From positions 32,547,001 through 32,611,000 of the forward strand of contig JAIVEN010000007.1 of NCBI GenBank assembly GCA_026686845.1: a stretch of DNA of 64,000 bases. Direction: 5' to 3'. The notes beneath the pieces are model-generated. The model saw nothing but the letters and a program-made list of their open reading frames with translations, ran no database searches and was not told the DNA's origin. Within the stretch, counting starts at the first letter, position 1; each line of letters starts with the position of its first letter. Positions 34,216-47,413 of the stretch are shown here, piece by piece. This stretch comes from Adenanthera pavonina. Lineage: Eukaryota; Streptophyta; Magnoliopsida; Fabales; Fabaceae. A program made the position numbers and the translations under genes.

Positions 34216-36270
34216 TGTCACACCTAAAATATGACGCGGATGGCACAGAAAATTAAAAAAAAAAAAGAGAAAAAATCAACTTTCTAGATAGAAGCCGATT
34301 TGAGAAGAGTTACCACCAAAATTTTGAGAAAAATCTTGAAAACTAAATTGAAAAGGGATAAGGATGATCTGCGAATTAGAGTTAGGTTTGGAAGTATTGT
34401 GACATCCAGGAGCTGATGAGGGCGGAGAGTGATCGCTGGTGCAAGAAATAGGGTGTGAGATAAAAGTGATAAGGCACGGACAAGGAGCAGTTCCTAGCAG
34501 GCTTCTAAGCGAGAGGGGCATATGAATGAATCGAATGCATACTGGAATGAGAGGGATCCAGAGACTATATAGGTATGGAACTATACGGTTAATGATAATT
34601 TAAAGGAATTGATGGGTACTACCTATACCAACAAGGTGCACATACCTTTTCGGTAGTTTATCCCTTAAGAACTCCTCAATTAAATGTGCTTGACTTGAAG
34701 TAATTCTGGGATTGGTGACCTCCTGGGAAGGAGGTGTGTGAGTGAGGACAAAGCACATCGAAAGGACTTGTGTTGGTTTGTGGAGACAGTTTGATTATGT
34801 AATTTTTATGGCTTTTTTTTAAAAATTATTTTGATTGTCTTTTAGTCATTCACATGCAAAAATAAAAATAAGAGAATTTATGAAAATGAAATAAAATAAA
34901 AACAAAAAACATGAAAAATTGGGAAAAATAAATAAGAAAAAAAATATTTACTCACAAGGGCGGACTTGATCTAGGATGAAAACCTAGGGCCTACATACTC
35001 TGTGGTAAGGATCAAAGTCTACGTAATTCAGAATATAAATGCATGTCACTGGGTTGGTATTGTTTTATTATCAATATATATATTTTAAGAGAAAGCTTAT
35101 AGAAAATAATTTATCTTTTCATAAACAAAATAATTTTTAGAATTGGTTTGTGTGTTTTAATTTGCAAAAGATAGATTAATTTCCATTACTTGCTCTTGTC
35201 ATTTTTTTAAATCAATTTTAAAAAAGAGAGTACTTATTTTTTTCTAATTTAGAATATGTGATTAAAAAAACATGTTATTATCTTGGATATTTTTCTTTGA
35301 ACTTGAAAAAGGAAAAAAATTGAAAACAATTTTAATTTTTCTTTTTATTTTTATATATTTTTCTAAATTCAATTTTTAAGTAAAATCAATCATCCTCTAT
35401 GTCTCCTTTATCACTTATAGCTCGCTGATTGATACCTAAATGCCCACGGTGTTACCACTCGAGGTAGACAGGTGTAAAGGATAAAAAACTTGGGAGAAAA
35501 TAAATGATTTTTGTTTAAATTATTTTTACTTTCTTATTATTTTTTTTATAAAAATGGAAATATATAAATAGGACCATGGGAACACATTTTTATTTTAAAA
35601 TGCATTGAGAAGAAATTAAAGTATGATTATTACGTATATTTTCAAAAAGAATCAACTAGCATATGTGGTGACTTTGTCACTCAGGATTTACTAATTAATA
35701 CCCAAATGCTCACAGTATTGCCACTCGGAGCAAAAAGGTTGGAAAATAAATTAGGGCTTTTATCTTAATTATTTTCATTGCTGATTTTTACTTTGGATAA
35801 AAGGGAGCCCTTAGAACCCAAAGAAATTTAAAAATTAAGACCTAACCAATGTAAGTACCATAGTAATTCCTAACTCATGATACAATTAACTAACACCCTA
35901 TATATCCATGGAGACTTAGTCCCTCACGGAGAACTCTAAGAGCAAAGCTAAAAATCCTTTGCTAAAAAAGAACCATTTTTGAAGAGTGATTATATTAAGT
36001 ATGAAAATTCACCCTGTTCAACTCTTGAATAAAATGCATTAAAATAAAAACAACAAAATCATCAAGTCTACCATGTTGTCATAGACCATTTCAATTATCT
36101 ACACATACTCCTGATTCAATAAGCCGTGGAGCCCAATTTAATTTGTGATACTTCTCTAATAAATAAATAACATGGAAAACTATGCCTTGGGTGCAACAGG
36201 CGTTGGGATTTCAAACAGAAAATAGGGCCCTGACATGTCATGACCCAAAGAAAGACAACACTTATACTTA
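34216..36270 (+). mobile_element. Degenerate LTR-like sequence
   Basis: It begins TGTCACACC and carries phrases that recur in plant gypsy LTRs, such as GTTACCACCAAAATTTTGAG (34310 region) and CTAGGGCCTACATACTCTG (34984 region). It also has two related segments of the kind CCCACGGTGTTACCACTCG (about 35440 and 35710). A TRIM LTR is inserted at 34398. No matching end or target duplication was found, so limits and family are uncertain. Confidence 0.4.
34398..34790 (+). mobile_element. Solo LTR of the TRIM-like element, 3'-truncated
   Basis: About 393 bp closely matching both LTRs at 59-481 and 553-959, starting TGTGACATCCAGG. It stops at GGAGACAGT, about 35 bp before the LTR end seen in the other copies. 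No second LTR or primer site follows. Confidence 0.85.
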
Positions 36271-37294
36271 AATCAAATTATATATTCCCCAAAACCAAAC
36301 TGTATTATCCCATAATAATAAGGAGCTGCAGAGTGCACCCAAAGTGATAAGAGTCAAGATGAAATGCAAGATACCACTTAAGCTTGAGAAGCCATGATTG
36401 GGAGCTTGTAGAACGAGGTGAAGACTCACTAACGATGGCAAGATTCGGCCTCTTAAGGTGAAAATCTCAAAGTATTGATCAAGGAAACTTAAACCCAGAG
36501 AAAAATATAAAACCAAAGGGATGCTTACACGTCTGCTAAAATATACCCAAAACACAATGTCCAGTATCATTATACATATTTTTTCACAATGAGTTAGCCC
36601 CTTTTGTCAGTCATTATGCACAATCAGATAGCTCACATATAACCCTTCTTGATGTTAGTCCCCACTACCACAACAAAATCAAATCTTGTTTGAAAAAGAA
36701 AAAAAAATGACAGCATTAAACCTTTGCTATTTTTCAATACACAAACCAACCATCAAATCGGACATCAATCAAGCCATGTTTCAACTCCTAAATATAAAGT
36801 CCATGGTCATTACAAAGGAGAAGCAATCATCCCAATATCACTCAAGCAAGTAAACTATAGCAAGAACAAGCCCTCACGGATAGAGGATGAAAATATTAGT
36901 TCTTTACTGTAAATCATAAGGTTTACGAATAGAGAACAGAGCATAGTAAAAAAAAATCCCAAACTCATACTTGAAATCTATCGAAGGAATGACTTGATCC
37001 CATATGAGAGCAATGACTAAGCAAGAATAGGAACTGGTCTCTAGAAAAATTGAAAATAGAGCAGAACAATTAAAACCTACTTTAGAAGAGAGTCCTTGGC
37101 AAACGTAGCAGTGAAGGATAATTAGTCGGTAAACTCCTTCTTCACTCCTGAGCTTTTTAACTCCCATGATCTCCACAACTTTACTTCTTTTTGTCTACTC
37201 TCACTTGCTCTCTTCCTTCAACTTCACTACCTCTACCCTCTTTTCTCTTTTCAACCTCTAAACACTCCTCTATCTCTAACTTTGCCTGGACGCA
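36271..37294. other. Intergenic DNA without recognised genes
   Basis: No open frame with family motifs. The last ~110 bp are pyrimidine-rich and continue on the other side of the nested insertion (from 61665), showing that this was the original target site. Confidence 0.5.
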
Positions 37295-37299
37295 CTCTA

Positions 37300-38082
37300 T
37301 GTAACAACCCTTATTATATTATCCCAACTTGGTCCCTAGCTAACTAAGTGTATTTGGCATTGTCTGCAGAACCGGAAGGATCAGGATGGAGGAAATAATT
37401 AAAGTAGAGAAAAATGAGCTCCACGCCTCGGTGAGAAGCAGGGTCACCGCTGCGAGCGAGCTACGATTTCTGGAAATTCTTCTGGCTAAGAGCATCCATG
37501 CTGCAGCCAACTAACTGGAGCCGCAGCGGGAATCAAGAAATTAGTATAAACTAGAAACATTTCAGACTAACAGATGAAGGAAAACAAGGGGAGAAAGAAG
37601 GAGCAGAGCTAAGGTTTGAAATCTTCGGGCGTTGGGAGTGATTTTCAACCTCTGAGAGCTTGGATTTTTGTTGGTAAGTGATCCATACTCCTCCCTCTCC
37701 ATTTTTCTTCGATTTTGAGTTGGGATTTCTCAAGAATATGTTGGGATTCTTAGTTGAGCTGAAATCCACCAATTAAATTGGATGAAATGGGATTAATGGA
37801 GTGTGATTCAGTGTGTATGACACTTGCGTATGAGTTTTAGGAAAGTTACACATGATTTAAGCTTAACCCTAGGTTGAAATTGCAAGAGGGAGTATGGAAT
37901 CCGAGATATGTGTGATTGATTAAAGTTTGAATGGTCTCTAGGAGTTTAATGAAGTATGGAAATGATGTTAGAACCTTCAGTTATGTCTAAACAGTTGAAT
38001 TATGGAATTTGGATATTTGGATTATATGTTAATTGAGGATTTTATGGTATTATAGAGGTATTTGGTTGACCGAAAGGGGGTA
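37300..38082 (+). repeat. Piece 1 of the split family-A solo LTR
   Basis: Matches the first ~600 bp of the family-A LTR (TGTAACAACCC ... GGTATTTGGTTGACCGAAAGG), then is cut by an inverted LTR at 38083. Confidence 0.85.
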
Positions 38083-38763
38083 TGCAGCACCCTACCTCCA
38101 AATACTTCCAGACTCGACTACAAACTTCAAAATCCAACCAAAGACAATTCAAACATCTCAAAACAACTTCCCAAAACTTCAGAGCAACGGAAACAAATGA
38201 AACAACATCAAAATCTAAGCTGGGGCCGCGGCCGCTACAGTACCGCTGCGGCTCCAAACCTCCCCTATTTTACAACGCTACTAGACTCTCTGGCACCACG
38301 GCACCACATGCTGGTTTCCACACCAGCAAAAATCCAACACCAGGGCTAACATCTGACGCGTATAATTTTATGCTCCAACTTCTGATTAACTTGATTCCAA
38401 CTCCTTCAAGTCAATCTAGTCCCAACCTATCTGTAGACACCAATTTCTCCTCAATCCAACTCCGTATGGAGATTTTGGACACTTGATACCATTTTGGCCA
38501 CTTTTTGACCAAAACTCATAACTTACAACTCCCAATTGCCGCCAAAGGCAATTTAACCACTTGAGACCCTTCACACAGGTCCAAAACCACTAAACCAACT
38601 TGTCCAAAGAGGCTTCACCTCAAAGAAATCTCTCCTCTGAGATTTGATCCCCTTGAACCCTAATTGACAAAATGGGCTACTTGCTCCAAACCATACAAAC
38701 AAGGCCCAATTCCACCTTTGGGCTCACAAATACTACCACACTAACTCTTCAACGCCCCAAATC
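38083..38763 (-). mobile_element. Inverted, truncated family-A LTR
   Basis: It begins TGCAGCACCCTACC, the reverse complement of a family-A LTR 3' end, and follows that LTR for ~680 bp up to about CAAATCACATA. There it breaks off into unrelated sequence. It is inserted head-on into piece 1, giving an inverted LTR pair. Confidence 0.8.
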
Positions 38764-40431
38764 ACATATGTTTATACATGAAGGCAGAGTGGTAAGTTAA
38801 GACTTTAAGTTAACAAAAACTAGTGTAAAAAATAATAATAAAGAAGTAGTATAAGTGTAAGTAATGAATGAAAATGAAAATGGTGATAAGATTCCATTAT
38901 TAGATAGCAAACAATTGATAGAAGAAAGATGGAAATAGTGTTTAAATGGCCTAGAAATTAAAGTAGTAAAGTATTCAGAGGTCACATAGATAAGTAATAG
39001 CTTGAAAGGAAGCCATTGTCAGTATTCTACAAGACAAATTTTGGCATGAGTACATACAGAACCCTAAGCATTCAATTGTTAAATGAGGTCAAATGAGGAA
39101 AGTACCAGGATGGTAACTTACTAAGAAGTTCTGAAAGATGAGGAAAATGTAAAGAGTAAGAAAGAAAAGATATGTCAATTGTTAACTAAGGGGTACTTTG
39201 AAGTTATGATGAAGCCAAATAGTCTTACCATTGCACCTGCTAAGACTACATGAATAAAAGTATAAGTAGTATAATGATGGTTCTCAAGAATGATGTGTTA
39301 AGGTACTCCAAATCTGTAACGAGCATGAAAGATGACTGAGAATTTCTAAAATATTTTAAATAAAATTATTGACTTACTAAACTCAGTGAATGTAGCTCAT
39401 GAAAGTATGATCAGTAGGTTATAGAATCTCCCAAGGGTCGCAGTAAATCCTAATAAAGCAAGTAAAGTTATAAGTGGTAGAGACCGAAAATCGGAACAAG
39501 ATGAGAAATTTACTAAGTCTAGTAAGATGTTATAAAAAATTTTATTGTTAAAAATTTTTCTCAGATTGTCTTACCGCTTGATTAGAAGAAAAGTCATGGG
39601 AAAAGAGGTGAGAAATGAGTTGAAAAAGGCTAAACCTCTTCCCCTGTGATGATTAGTCCTGATCCAATGATGACCCTAGGGGTCTATGATAATGAAAGAA
39701 AGTATGGATCAGGGTATGAGTAATAAAGTAGGGTTGAATTGAGGATAGTAACCTATGTTTCATATGATAAATTTTTACAAAAAATATGTTCCCACATATA
39801 GCAACGGTGAATAATGCTTTCAAGATACGGAGTTGTGATAAGTTAAAATGAGTTATAATCTCTATGATTAGAACATAGAAGTATTATGAGAACACCAAGA
39901 ACCTCGAGTGATAATGAAATAAAGGATGAGTGGACTTGAGGTAAGGAAAAAGAAAAGAAGGAAAAGATAGCCTTGTAAGTGTCATACAAGCAAAGCTATT
40001 ATATACAACTTATACTTAGTAGAAAGATTATTCATGTAAATAGTATAAAGTTATAAAAAGTAAAGAAAAGGAATGATGTTAGGTGCCAAAGAAGAGACTA
40101 TAGCATGAACAAGAAAAGAAAGTTATGAAAGCAAGAATGATGATTAAGAATGGGTATGTTACATGGAATTTCTGATATCCTTAAAGTAAAATAAGATTAT
40201 GATGTCCTTGACATTTCTTAATATGAAAGGTATTAGCTAGATCCTTCAGATGTTAGGATGGAGGAATAAAATCAAAGTGAAAAGTTGACTTTTAAGTCAT
40301 AGAAGTAAGACATGAAAGTATTCCTCTAGTAAAAATGTCTGAAATTGGAAAATAATTAATAGAAAGAAAGTGTGAGATACAAGTATGTATCCAAATTTCA
40401 AGGACGAAATTTATTCTATGGGGGAGGGGAT
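38764..40431 (+). mobile_element. Remnant internal region of gypsy family B
   Basis: Purine-rich, non-coding sequence that ends TTTCAAGGACGAAATTTATTC and GGGGGAGGGGA, the usual coding-end phrase and polypurine tract of plant gypsy elements, directly before an LTR at 40432. No gag or pol motif could be read. The 5' LTR and most of the inside are missing. Confidence 0.6.
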
Positions 40432-43389
40432 TGTAACATCCTAAGAAAGTTAAAATATCTAGAAATATATTGGAAATTTGCAAAAACGGGTAGACACCGT
40501 TTTGCGTAAAAAATGGTAAAGAGGTCATTTTTCTCGGTCAGGCAAAAAAATGAGAAATTACATTTTTTTCCCTAGAAAATTATAAAAATGACATCCATGT
40601 CCCAAAATTATTAAATATTACGTGGAGGAGGAATAGAAATGCCTTGGGGAAATTACACCTGATGACCCGGAAGTTTTAGAAATTGTAATTTAACCCTTGG
40701 ATAGGGGTAATTTTGTAAATATGAAAATTTACTGTGAACACGAAGCCCTCAATGAGAGAAGTTCAATGGTATATGGCATTGAGGGTTAATATTCAAGAAT
40801 AAAGAAATAATCAGTGTCGAGTGTTCAAAAGTAATAATAAACCGATAAAGTAAACTGTGAGCCCCACCGATGATTAAAAGGTAACCGGGACAGGATATGG
40901 GTCATACATAGATACCATTTGGGACAAGATAATTAAGAAAATATAAGAATAAAATTGAAATAGTCATGTAGCCCAAAAATACTAATTTACTATAAAAAGC
41001 AGTTTTATCGGTACAGTAAAAAATTACCCGGTTCAGGATATATCTGGACCAGGAAAAATTGAGAAATTTTGGACACTTAAAACACTCTCCCTAGGCGTGT
41101 AAGAAGCTGGAATTTTTGGCCAAGAACTTCTTAACAAAGTCATGAATTTTTGGCCAAAAACTTGTAAAGGAAGTTTTTGACTTTTGGACCAAAAAGTGAT
41201 TAAGGTTAATTGTGCAATTAGTAAGCTAATTAAGCCACATAATCCCTCTCTTTCACCCTCATTCTGACCAACACTTCCAGCTTCAAAAGGAAAGAGAGAT
41301 AACGCTACAAAGAAAGAAAGAAAAGAGAGAAAGAAGAAGAGAAAGAGAAGACAAAGTTGATGATCCAAGAACTCAAGGATTTGGTAAGTGATTCCTACTA
41401 CCTTGAGCTTATAATTTTAAGTAGTTAAGCTTAGTTTCTTGGAGTCTTCCTCTTCCTCTTTCCATGTTGATATTTCGACCAAACCTTAGAGGAAGCAAGG
41501 AATGGATTTTGATGCAATAAACTTAGGAGAAACACCAAACTAACAACCTAGGACGTGATTTTGGAAGTAGTTGGGTGAGTTTCAAAACAAATTATTTTCT
41601 CTCCTTTTCTTGATATTTTCGGTCAGAACAAAGCACCAATTTAGAGTTGGAATTTCATGTTTTTTATGCCAAAAATGAGTTCCTCATGGTGAAAAACCTT
41701 AGGAACGAGTATTGATTTCAAGGAAAAGCCAAAGGAGAAGAAAATGAAATTTTAGGGTTTAATTGGGACTTTATGAAACTACCCCTTGAATCAGTGGCTT
41801 AAGCAGCTAATTGATGATATGTTTAGGTTTGAGGAAGCCTAAGAAAACTTGGAGAAGTGTTTGGAAGAGGTACAACTCAAAGGAAAAGCAAGTGGAAGCA
41901 TAAAGGTAGCATTTTTCTATTATATGCATTATATTGTCTTATGAATGTTTATGAACTCTATGACTTGTTTGATGCCACGATTAATATTTTGTGATGTCCA
42001 TTGATTGTTGGCTAAGTTGTTTAAAGGGGCTTGAAGCTCTAGAATTCCCAATTTACAAAATGAAACTCTGCCAAAATTTTTATAAAACTGTTATGGCATT
42101 ATATGAATTGATGAGTTTGCTTGATGATCTATGTGAAATGTGATGATATATGTGTATGACTAGATAATGCTACTGGGATTATTTGAATCTCATTCCCCAT
42201 TAATGACTAACCATGCTAGGGAAGCAATGGAAAAAGGGCTAAGGAAGGAGCTAATATCATGGAGAAGCTAATGATAAGTGGATGATTTTGCAAGCCATTA
42301 TGTTATAATGTGAATGGTTATTGGTGTCTTACTTTTGTATGAAATTGTATAATAGTAAATATTATATTAATGTTGTAGAAAATGTATGATAATTTCCAGT
42401 TCTGGATATTGTGATATTAAGTTATGTTCTACCAAGTTTCATGCTAAAATGAGTTCATTTGCAAGGGTTTTGGCAAGCAAATTACAATATAGATTGAAAC
42501 AGGGCATTTTTCAAATGTGTCTGATAAGTTCACCCTTGTTTAGTAACTAATGTGAGGTTAGGTTTATGTTATTTTTATATCAGATAGAGGGAATCTCAAG
42601 CTTTAAAATGACATCTAATTCACCCCATTTGGAGTTGTATACAATTAATGGTGATTTTTCAAAGTTAAGGTTCAGAACAGGGTAGGAATGGGAAAACTGA
42701 AAACTGAAAGTTAGATACTGAAAAATTCAAAAGATAATATAAAATCATACATAGCTCCAAAAATTTAGTGGTTTAAATTTATAGAAAGGTATATATTTTA
42801 AGTTTCATATGCCAGTGATTTGGAATAAATGGAGCTATATAATAGAAGATATGGAGTTTTTCCCAAAACTATTCCAGTAAAATTCAAATTCTGACCCTTC
42901 ATGATTTAAGTTAAAGTTATGCCCTATGTAAGTGAAATAAATGTATAAGAAAAATATTTCTATAATTAGACATGTAGAGATTTCAAATGACATACAGTAT
43001 GTATAATTTGGAATAGAATAAAATGAAATATGATTTTTCAAATTTGAGGTCAGAAAATTGGAAGATAGAAAAATGGCCAAATAAATAGTAAAAGTCCACA
43101 AAATTGCTGTATAAATTGGCCTAATGAAGTTACTGTTTTATATTTTTCCCATGTAGATCTGAATTTAATAAAATTTTAGAGATTTGAATCACCTCAAGAT
43201 GATTTTTATATATTTAATTATTAATTTTCAAAGTTTATCAAGTAAAATGGAAATTTCCAAATGAACAGCAAGCCGAATTTTGAAAAAAATCTGTTTTTAT
43301 TATATTATGATTATAGTCTCTAAACCATAATGAAAGGTATCTAAAATGATCTAATATATGAGAAATTGGCCCTAATTTAAGGTGTTACA
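40432..43389 (+). repeat. 3' LTR of truncated gypsy family B
   Basis: Starts TGTAACATCC just after the purine tract and ends GGTGTTACA, about 2,958 bp. It shares long segments with 43481-46800, for example the stretch around 42600-42750 and that around 46050-46200. Open frames inside are not genes. Confidence 0.82.
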
Positions 43390-43480
43390 TACCCCCTTTC
43401 CCATGAACTAACATTTCAGGTGAAGGTTCTAGCACTAATCCGGAGAAAGCAAGAGAGTAGCATACTAAACGTGGGAATAC
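43390..43480 (+). repeat. Piece 2 of the split family-A solo LTR
   Basis: Matches about 2431-2521 of the 5' LTR (CCCATGAACTAACATTTCAGG ...). It lies between two family-B LTRs. Confidence 0.85.
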
Positions 43481-46400
43481 TGTAATATCCCTATTTTTAT
43501 AGGATGTTATAAAATGAATAAAAGATGAGAAACGAGGCGAGATGAAAATGCTATATATAATTGGGTTTTAGAAGGAATTAATTTATCATCTAATTTTTTG
43601 AAGAAGATATGTTCGGTCCTTAATTGGAATTAATTTTCTATAAGGTCCTTAGCAGAAATTAATTCCAGAACTTACCCCAAAAAATATGTAATATACCACT
43701 TGAATAAAAGCTCGCTCCAAGCTGAGCGTAATGGTATAAGTATTGCGTTACTGGGAGATCCAGGTTAAGAGATAGATCAATTTGAAAGTTATTGTGAATA
43801 GTAAAAAGGGAAGAATAAAAAATTAGTCTTTGAGTGAAATTACAAGAAAGTACCCGAAAGAATGAATAATTATATTTTCACCTGATTTAGGGGCAAAACG
43901 GTCATTTCTCAAATTAGAAGCAAAATATGAATAATGCATTGAAGGCCAAAAAATGAAAAAGTTGACATTGTAAAATGCAAAAGGAATTGGGAAAAATGGA
44001 GATATACCATTAAGTGTGAAGAAGAGTAAAGATGTCATTTTTCCTAGTTAAATAGAAAAATGAGAAATTATATTTAGGCCCTAAGAATTAAAAATCTTTA
44101 CAATTTAGCCCCTTAAGAATGGGGGGGAGAAGTTTGGGGAAAATTACACCTAATGACCTAAAAGTTTCAAGAATTGTAAATTAGCCCTGGGTTAAGGGCA
44201 TTTTTATAAATATGAAAAATTATAGTCAAAATGAAGCTTTTAATGAGCTAAGTCCAATGGAATAGAGTAAGGAATCTATTAAGATCAAAATAATATTTAT
44301 TGGGTAATTATAGTCTAACATTAATATTTTACCCGATAAAGGTTAATTTAGACCGCAGGAAAAAGCAGTATTGATTTAAGGACAATGATTGAACCTTAAT
44401 AAAATATATTTTGGGTCTAGATAATGATTTTGGACCAAAAGTAATTTTTGGATAATCCTGTACCAATTTAATGACAACTTTGGCAAAAATACTTAATCGG
44501 TAAGAGTAAATTTAATCGGTAAAGGGTATTTTGGTCCATAAAAATTATTTAAGCAATTTTTGGCTAAAAAAGGAGGTGAGTCATGTATAAATGAGTAGAT
44601 GGGACACATGTGGAATTTTCCAAAAGCTTTTTTTAAGAAGAAAAGTAATAAAGTCAAAAAGAAAAGTTGATTAAGTGAGTTTATTGTAAAAATATCTTAG
44701 CAAGTCATTAAGCTTCATCTTCCTCACTTCATTCACATCTGAACAGAAGCCTTGAGGGAGAGAGGGCGTGAAAATTAGAAGAAGAGAAAGCAAGAGCAAG
44801 AAGTAAAGTTTAAGAACACAAGTGCTCAAGGTAAGTTCTATGACTAGTATCTTGTGCTTCTAAGTCTTTGTGAGGCTTTTCATGGAGTATTCCTCTCTAT
44901 TTTATCTCTGAAATTTTCTGCCTAGAGAGAGAGTCGAGAGAGAAAATGAAGCCATGAATAAATTAAACCATGAAAAGTGATGTATTAGCTTCAAGGATAA
45001 AGGATATACCATTGGATTACAAATTAATCGGATAGTTGTTTTTCTACAAATTTCTCAAATTTTCTACCTATTTAGGGTTTGAAAAGGAAAGGGAATTTCA
45101 TGATTTTGACCCCAAAAATGGTTTCCTTGGATCCAAAATAGGTAGATACAAGTATGTTGTACAAGAAAAACTCAAAGGAAAGTAAAGTGAAAATTTTAGT
45201 CCAAGTATGCACACTTTGTGAATGAGGTTATATAATTGGTGGCTAATGGCCTCATTTTGTGATACTATAGGACTCAAAGAAGTGTTAGAAGTTCAAAGGA
45301 AATGTGTGCAAAGTTTGGAAAGGATTGAAAAGCTAAAAGGTAGTTTACTAACCTAATCTTGTATTATATAGTTATATAGTTGCAATGGTTTTAATGTTAT
45401 ACCAAATGTTTGCAATGATGTTATGTGATGTTTTGTTGATATTAGCTGAGTTATTTGAGGGGTCTTGTGACCCCGGGATGTCTAAAATATAAGAGAAAAC
45501 TCTGTCCAATTTTCTATAAAATGTTTAAGCATAAATGATTCTAAATGTTTGAATGATGACTTGATGAAGTGTGCTTGCATTATATGATAATATATTTGCT
45601 TGATTAGAGGTAACTACTGAGATTCTTTGAATCTCATCCCTTCCAAATGCTTACCATATTTAGGGCCAATCAATGCAAGGAATCCAAGAAGAGCTAAAGG
45701 AAAAGAGGAAGAGAATGATGAATGATATTATTATGTAAGTCTTAATGTTATGTTTTGAGAATTTGTATAAGTTTGTATGAAAGGGGTAAATCCTGTATGA
45801 TGCCTTGAATATGTTTTTTTAAGTCCTCTATGATATTATGCATGAAATTGGAGCAATAAATGTCAATGTGAATATGTTGTGAAGCTTATTATGTAAACTA
45901 TGGCATAAGTTTGTTTGAGATGACCAGTATTGATTTAAGTAGGGGAACTTTGTTTGAAACAGAGCATCCTATAAAAGTGTTATACATGCTCTTAAACTAG
46001 ACGGAACAAGCTTTTCATAGAGCTAAAGAACACTTAAATTGGATAAATGTATGAATTATAGTGATTTTTCAAATTTAGGGTTCAGAACAGAGAAAGATTG
46101 GGAAAACTGGAAACTGAAAGTTAGGTACTTGAAAATTAAAAAGATGATATAAATCATGAAGAGCTCCAAAAATTAAGTGGTTTGTATTTATGGAAATTTG
46201 TATGTTTTAAGTTTCATATGCCACTGATTTGGAGGTAATTGGAGCTATATAATAGGAGATATGGAAGTTTTCCCAAAATTGTTCCAGCAAAAGTGAAATT
46301 CTGACCCTTTATGATTTAAGTTAACACCATGCCCTGTGAAAGTTGAATAAATGTACAATAAAAATAGTTTTAGAAAGTAGACTCACAGGGATTTCCAATT

Positions 46401-46800
46401 ACATAAAGAATGTATGATTTGGATCAGGATATAATGAGATATGAATTTTTCAATATAAGGCCAAAATCCTGGGGAAGAGAAAATGACCAAATATATAGTA
46501 AATGTTTGAGGAATAAACTGTATAAATTGGTCAATAGAATTATCTTTTTAATATTTTTCCTATGTAAATAAGGGTTTTATATATCTTTAGAGACTTGAAT
46601 CACTATGAAATTATTTTTTGAGAATTAGTTATGAATTTTCAAAGTTCAGTCGGTAAAGTGGAAAGTACCATATGAACAGTAACCGAAAATTTTGGAAATT
46701 CTGATTTTTTGTCTTATGTGATTCAAGCTTAGGATCAAGTATAATCAGACTTAAAAGGAATCTAATTCATGAGAAATGAGTCTAAAAGTAAGGTGTTACA
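43481..46800 (+). mobile_element. Solo LTR of gypsy family B
   Basis: Starts TGTAATATCC and ends AAGGTGTTACA, 3,320 bp. Its flanks are AATAC (43476-43480) and AATAT (46801-46805), a 5-bp target duplication with one change. It interrupts the family-A LTR, which resumes at 46801. No internal region is present. Confidence 0.87.
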
Positions 46801-47413
46801 AATATCAAGTCTATGTGGTGTATGTCCATAATATCTATGTATGTTGTGTTAAGTAGGATAGTATGTTGCAATGGATGTGAGAATTGGGACTATTGTAATG
46901 ATATTTGGATGTATATGTATGTTATGATATGTGATATGATATATTGTGATGCATCATGATGTATGTATGGATTGGGACGTTGAGAAGTCAATATGGTAGT
47001 ACATGTAAGCCCAAATGTGGACTTGGGCCTCGTTGGTGTGTTTTAGGGCCTATAGCCCATTTAGTGAATTTGGGATTCAAGAGGGTCAAATCTCAGAGGA
47101 GTGATTTCTTTGAAATGAAACCTCTTTGGACAAGTTGGTTTAGTCAAATAGGACTTGTATGAATGGTCTTAAATGGTCAAATTGCCTTTGATGGCAAATA
47201 GGAATTGTAAGTGGTGTATTTTGATTGAAAAGTGACAAAAACTGTGTCACGTGTCCAAAATCTCCATACAAATATGGATTGAAGTGAAATTGGTGTTTAT
47301 GGATATATTAAAATGAAATTGACTTATAGGAGTTAAAATCAGGTCAATCGAAGGTCAGAGCATAAAGTTATGTACGTCGGAAGTTCACCCCAGGAGTTCA
47401 ATTTTGTTGATAT
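46801..47413 (+). repeat. Piece 3 of the split family-A solo LTR
   Basis: Follows the family-A LTR to its GTCAGAGCATAAAGTTATG region and stops at the Sirevirus target duplication GATAT. Confidence 0.87.
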
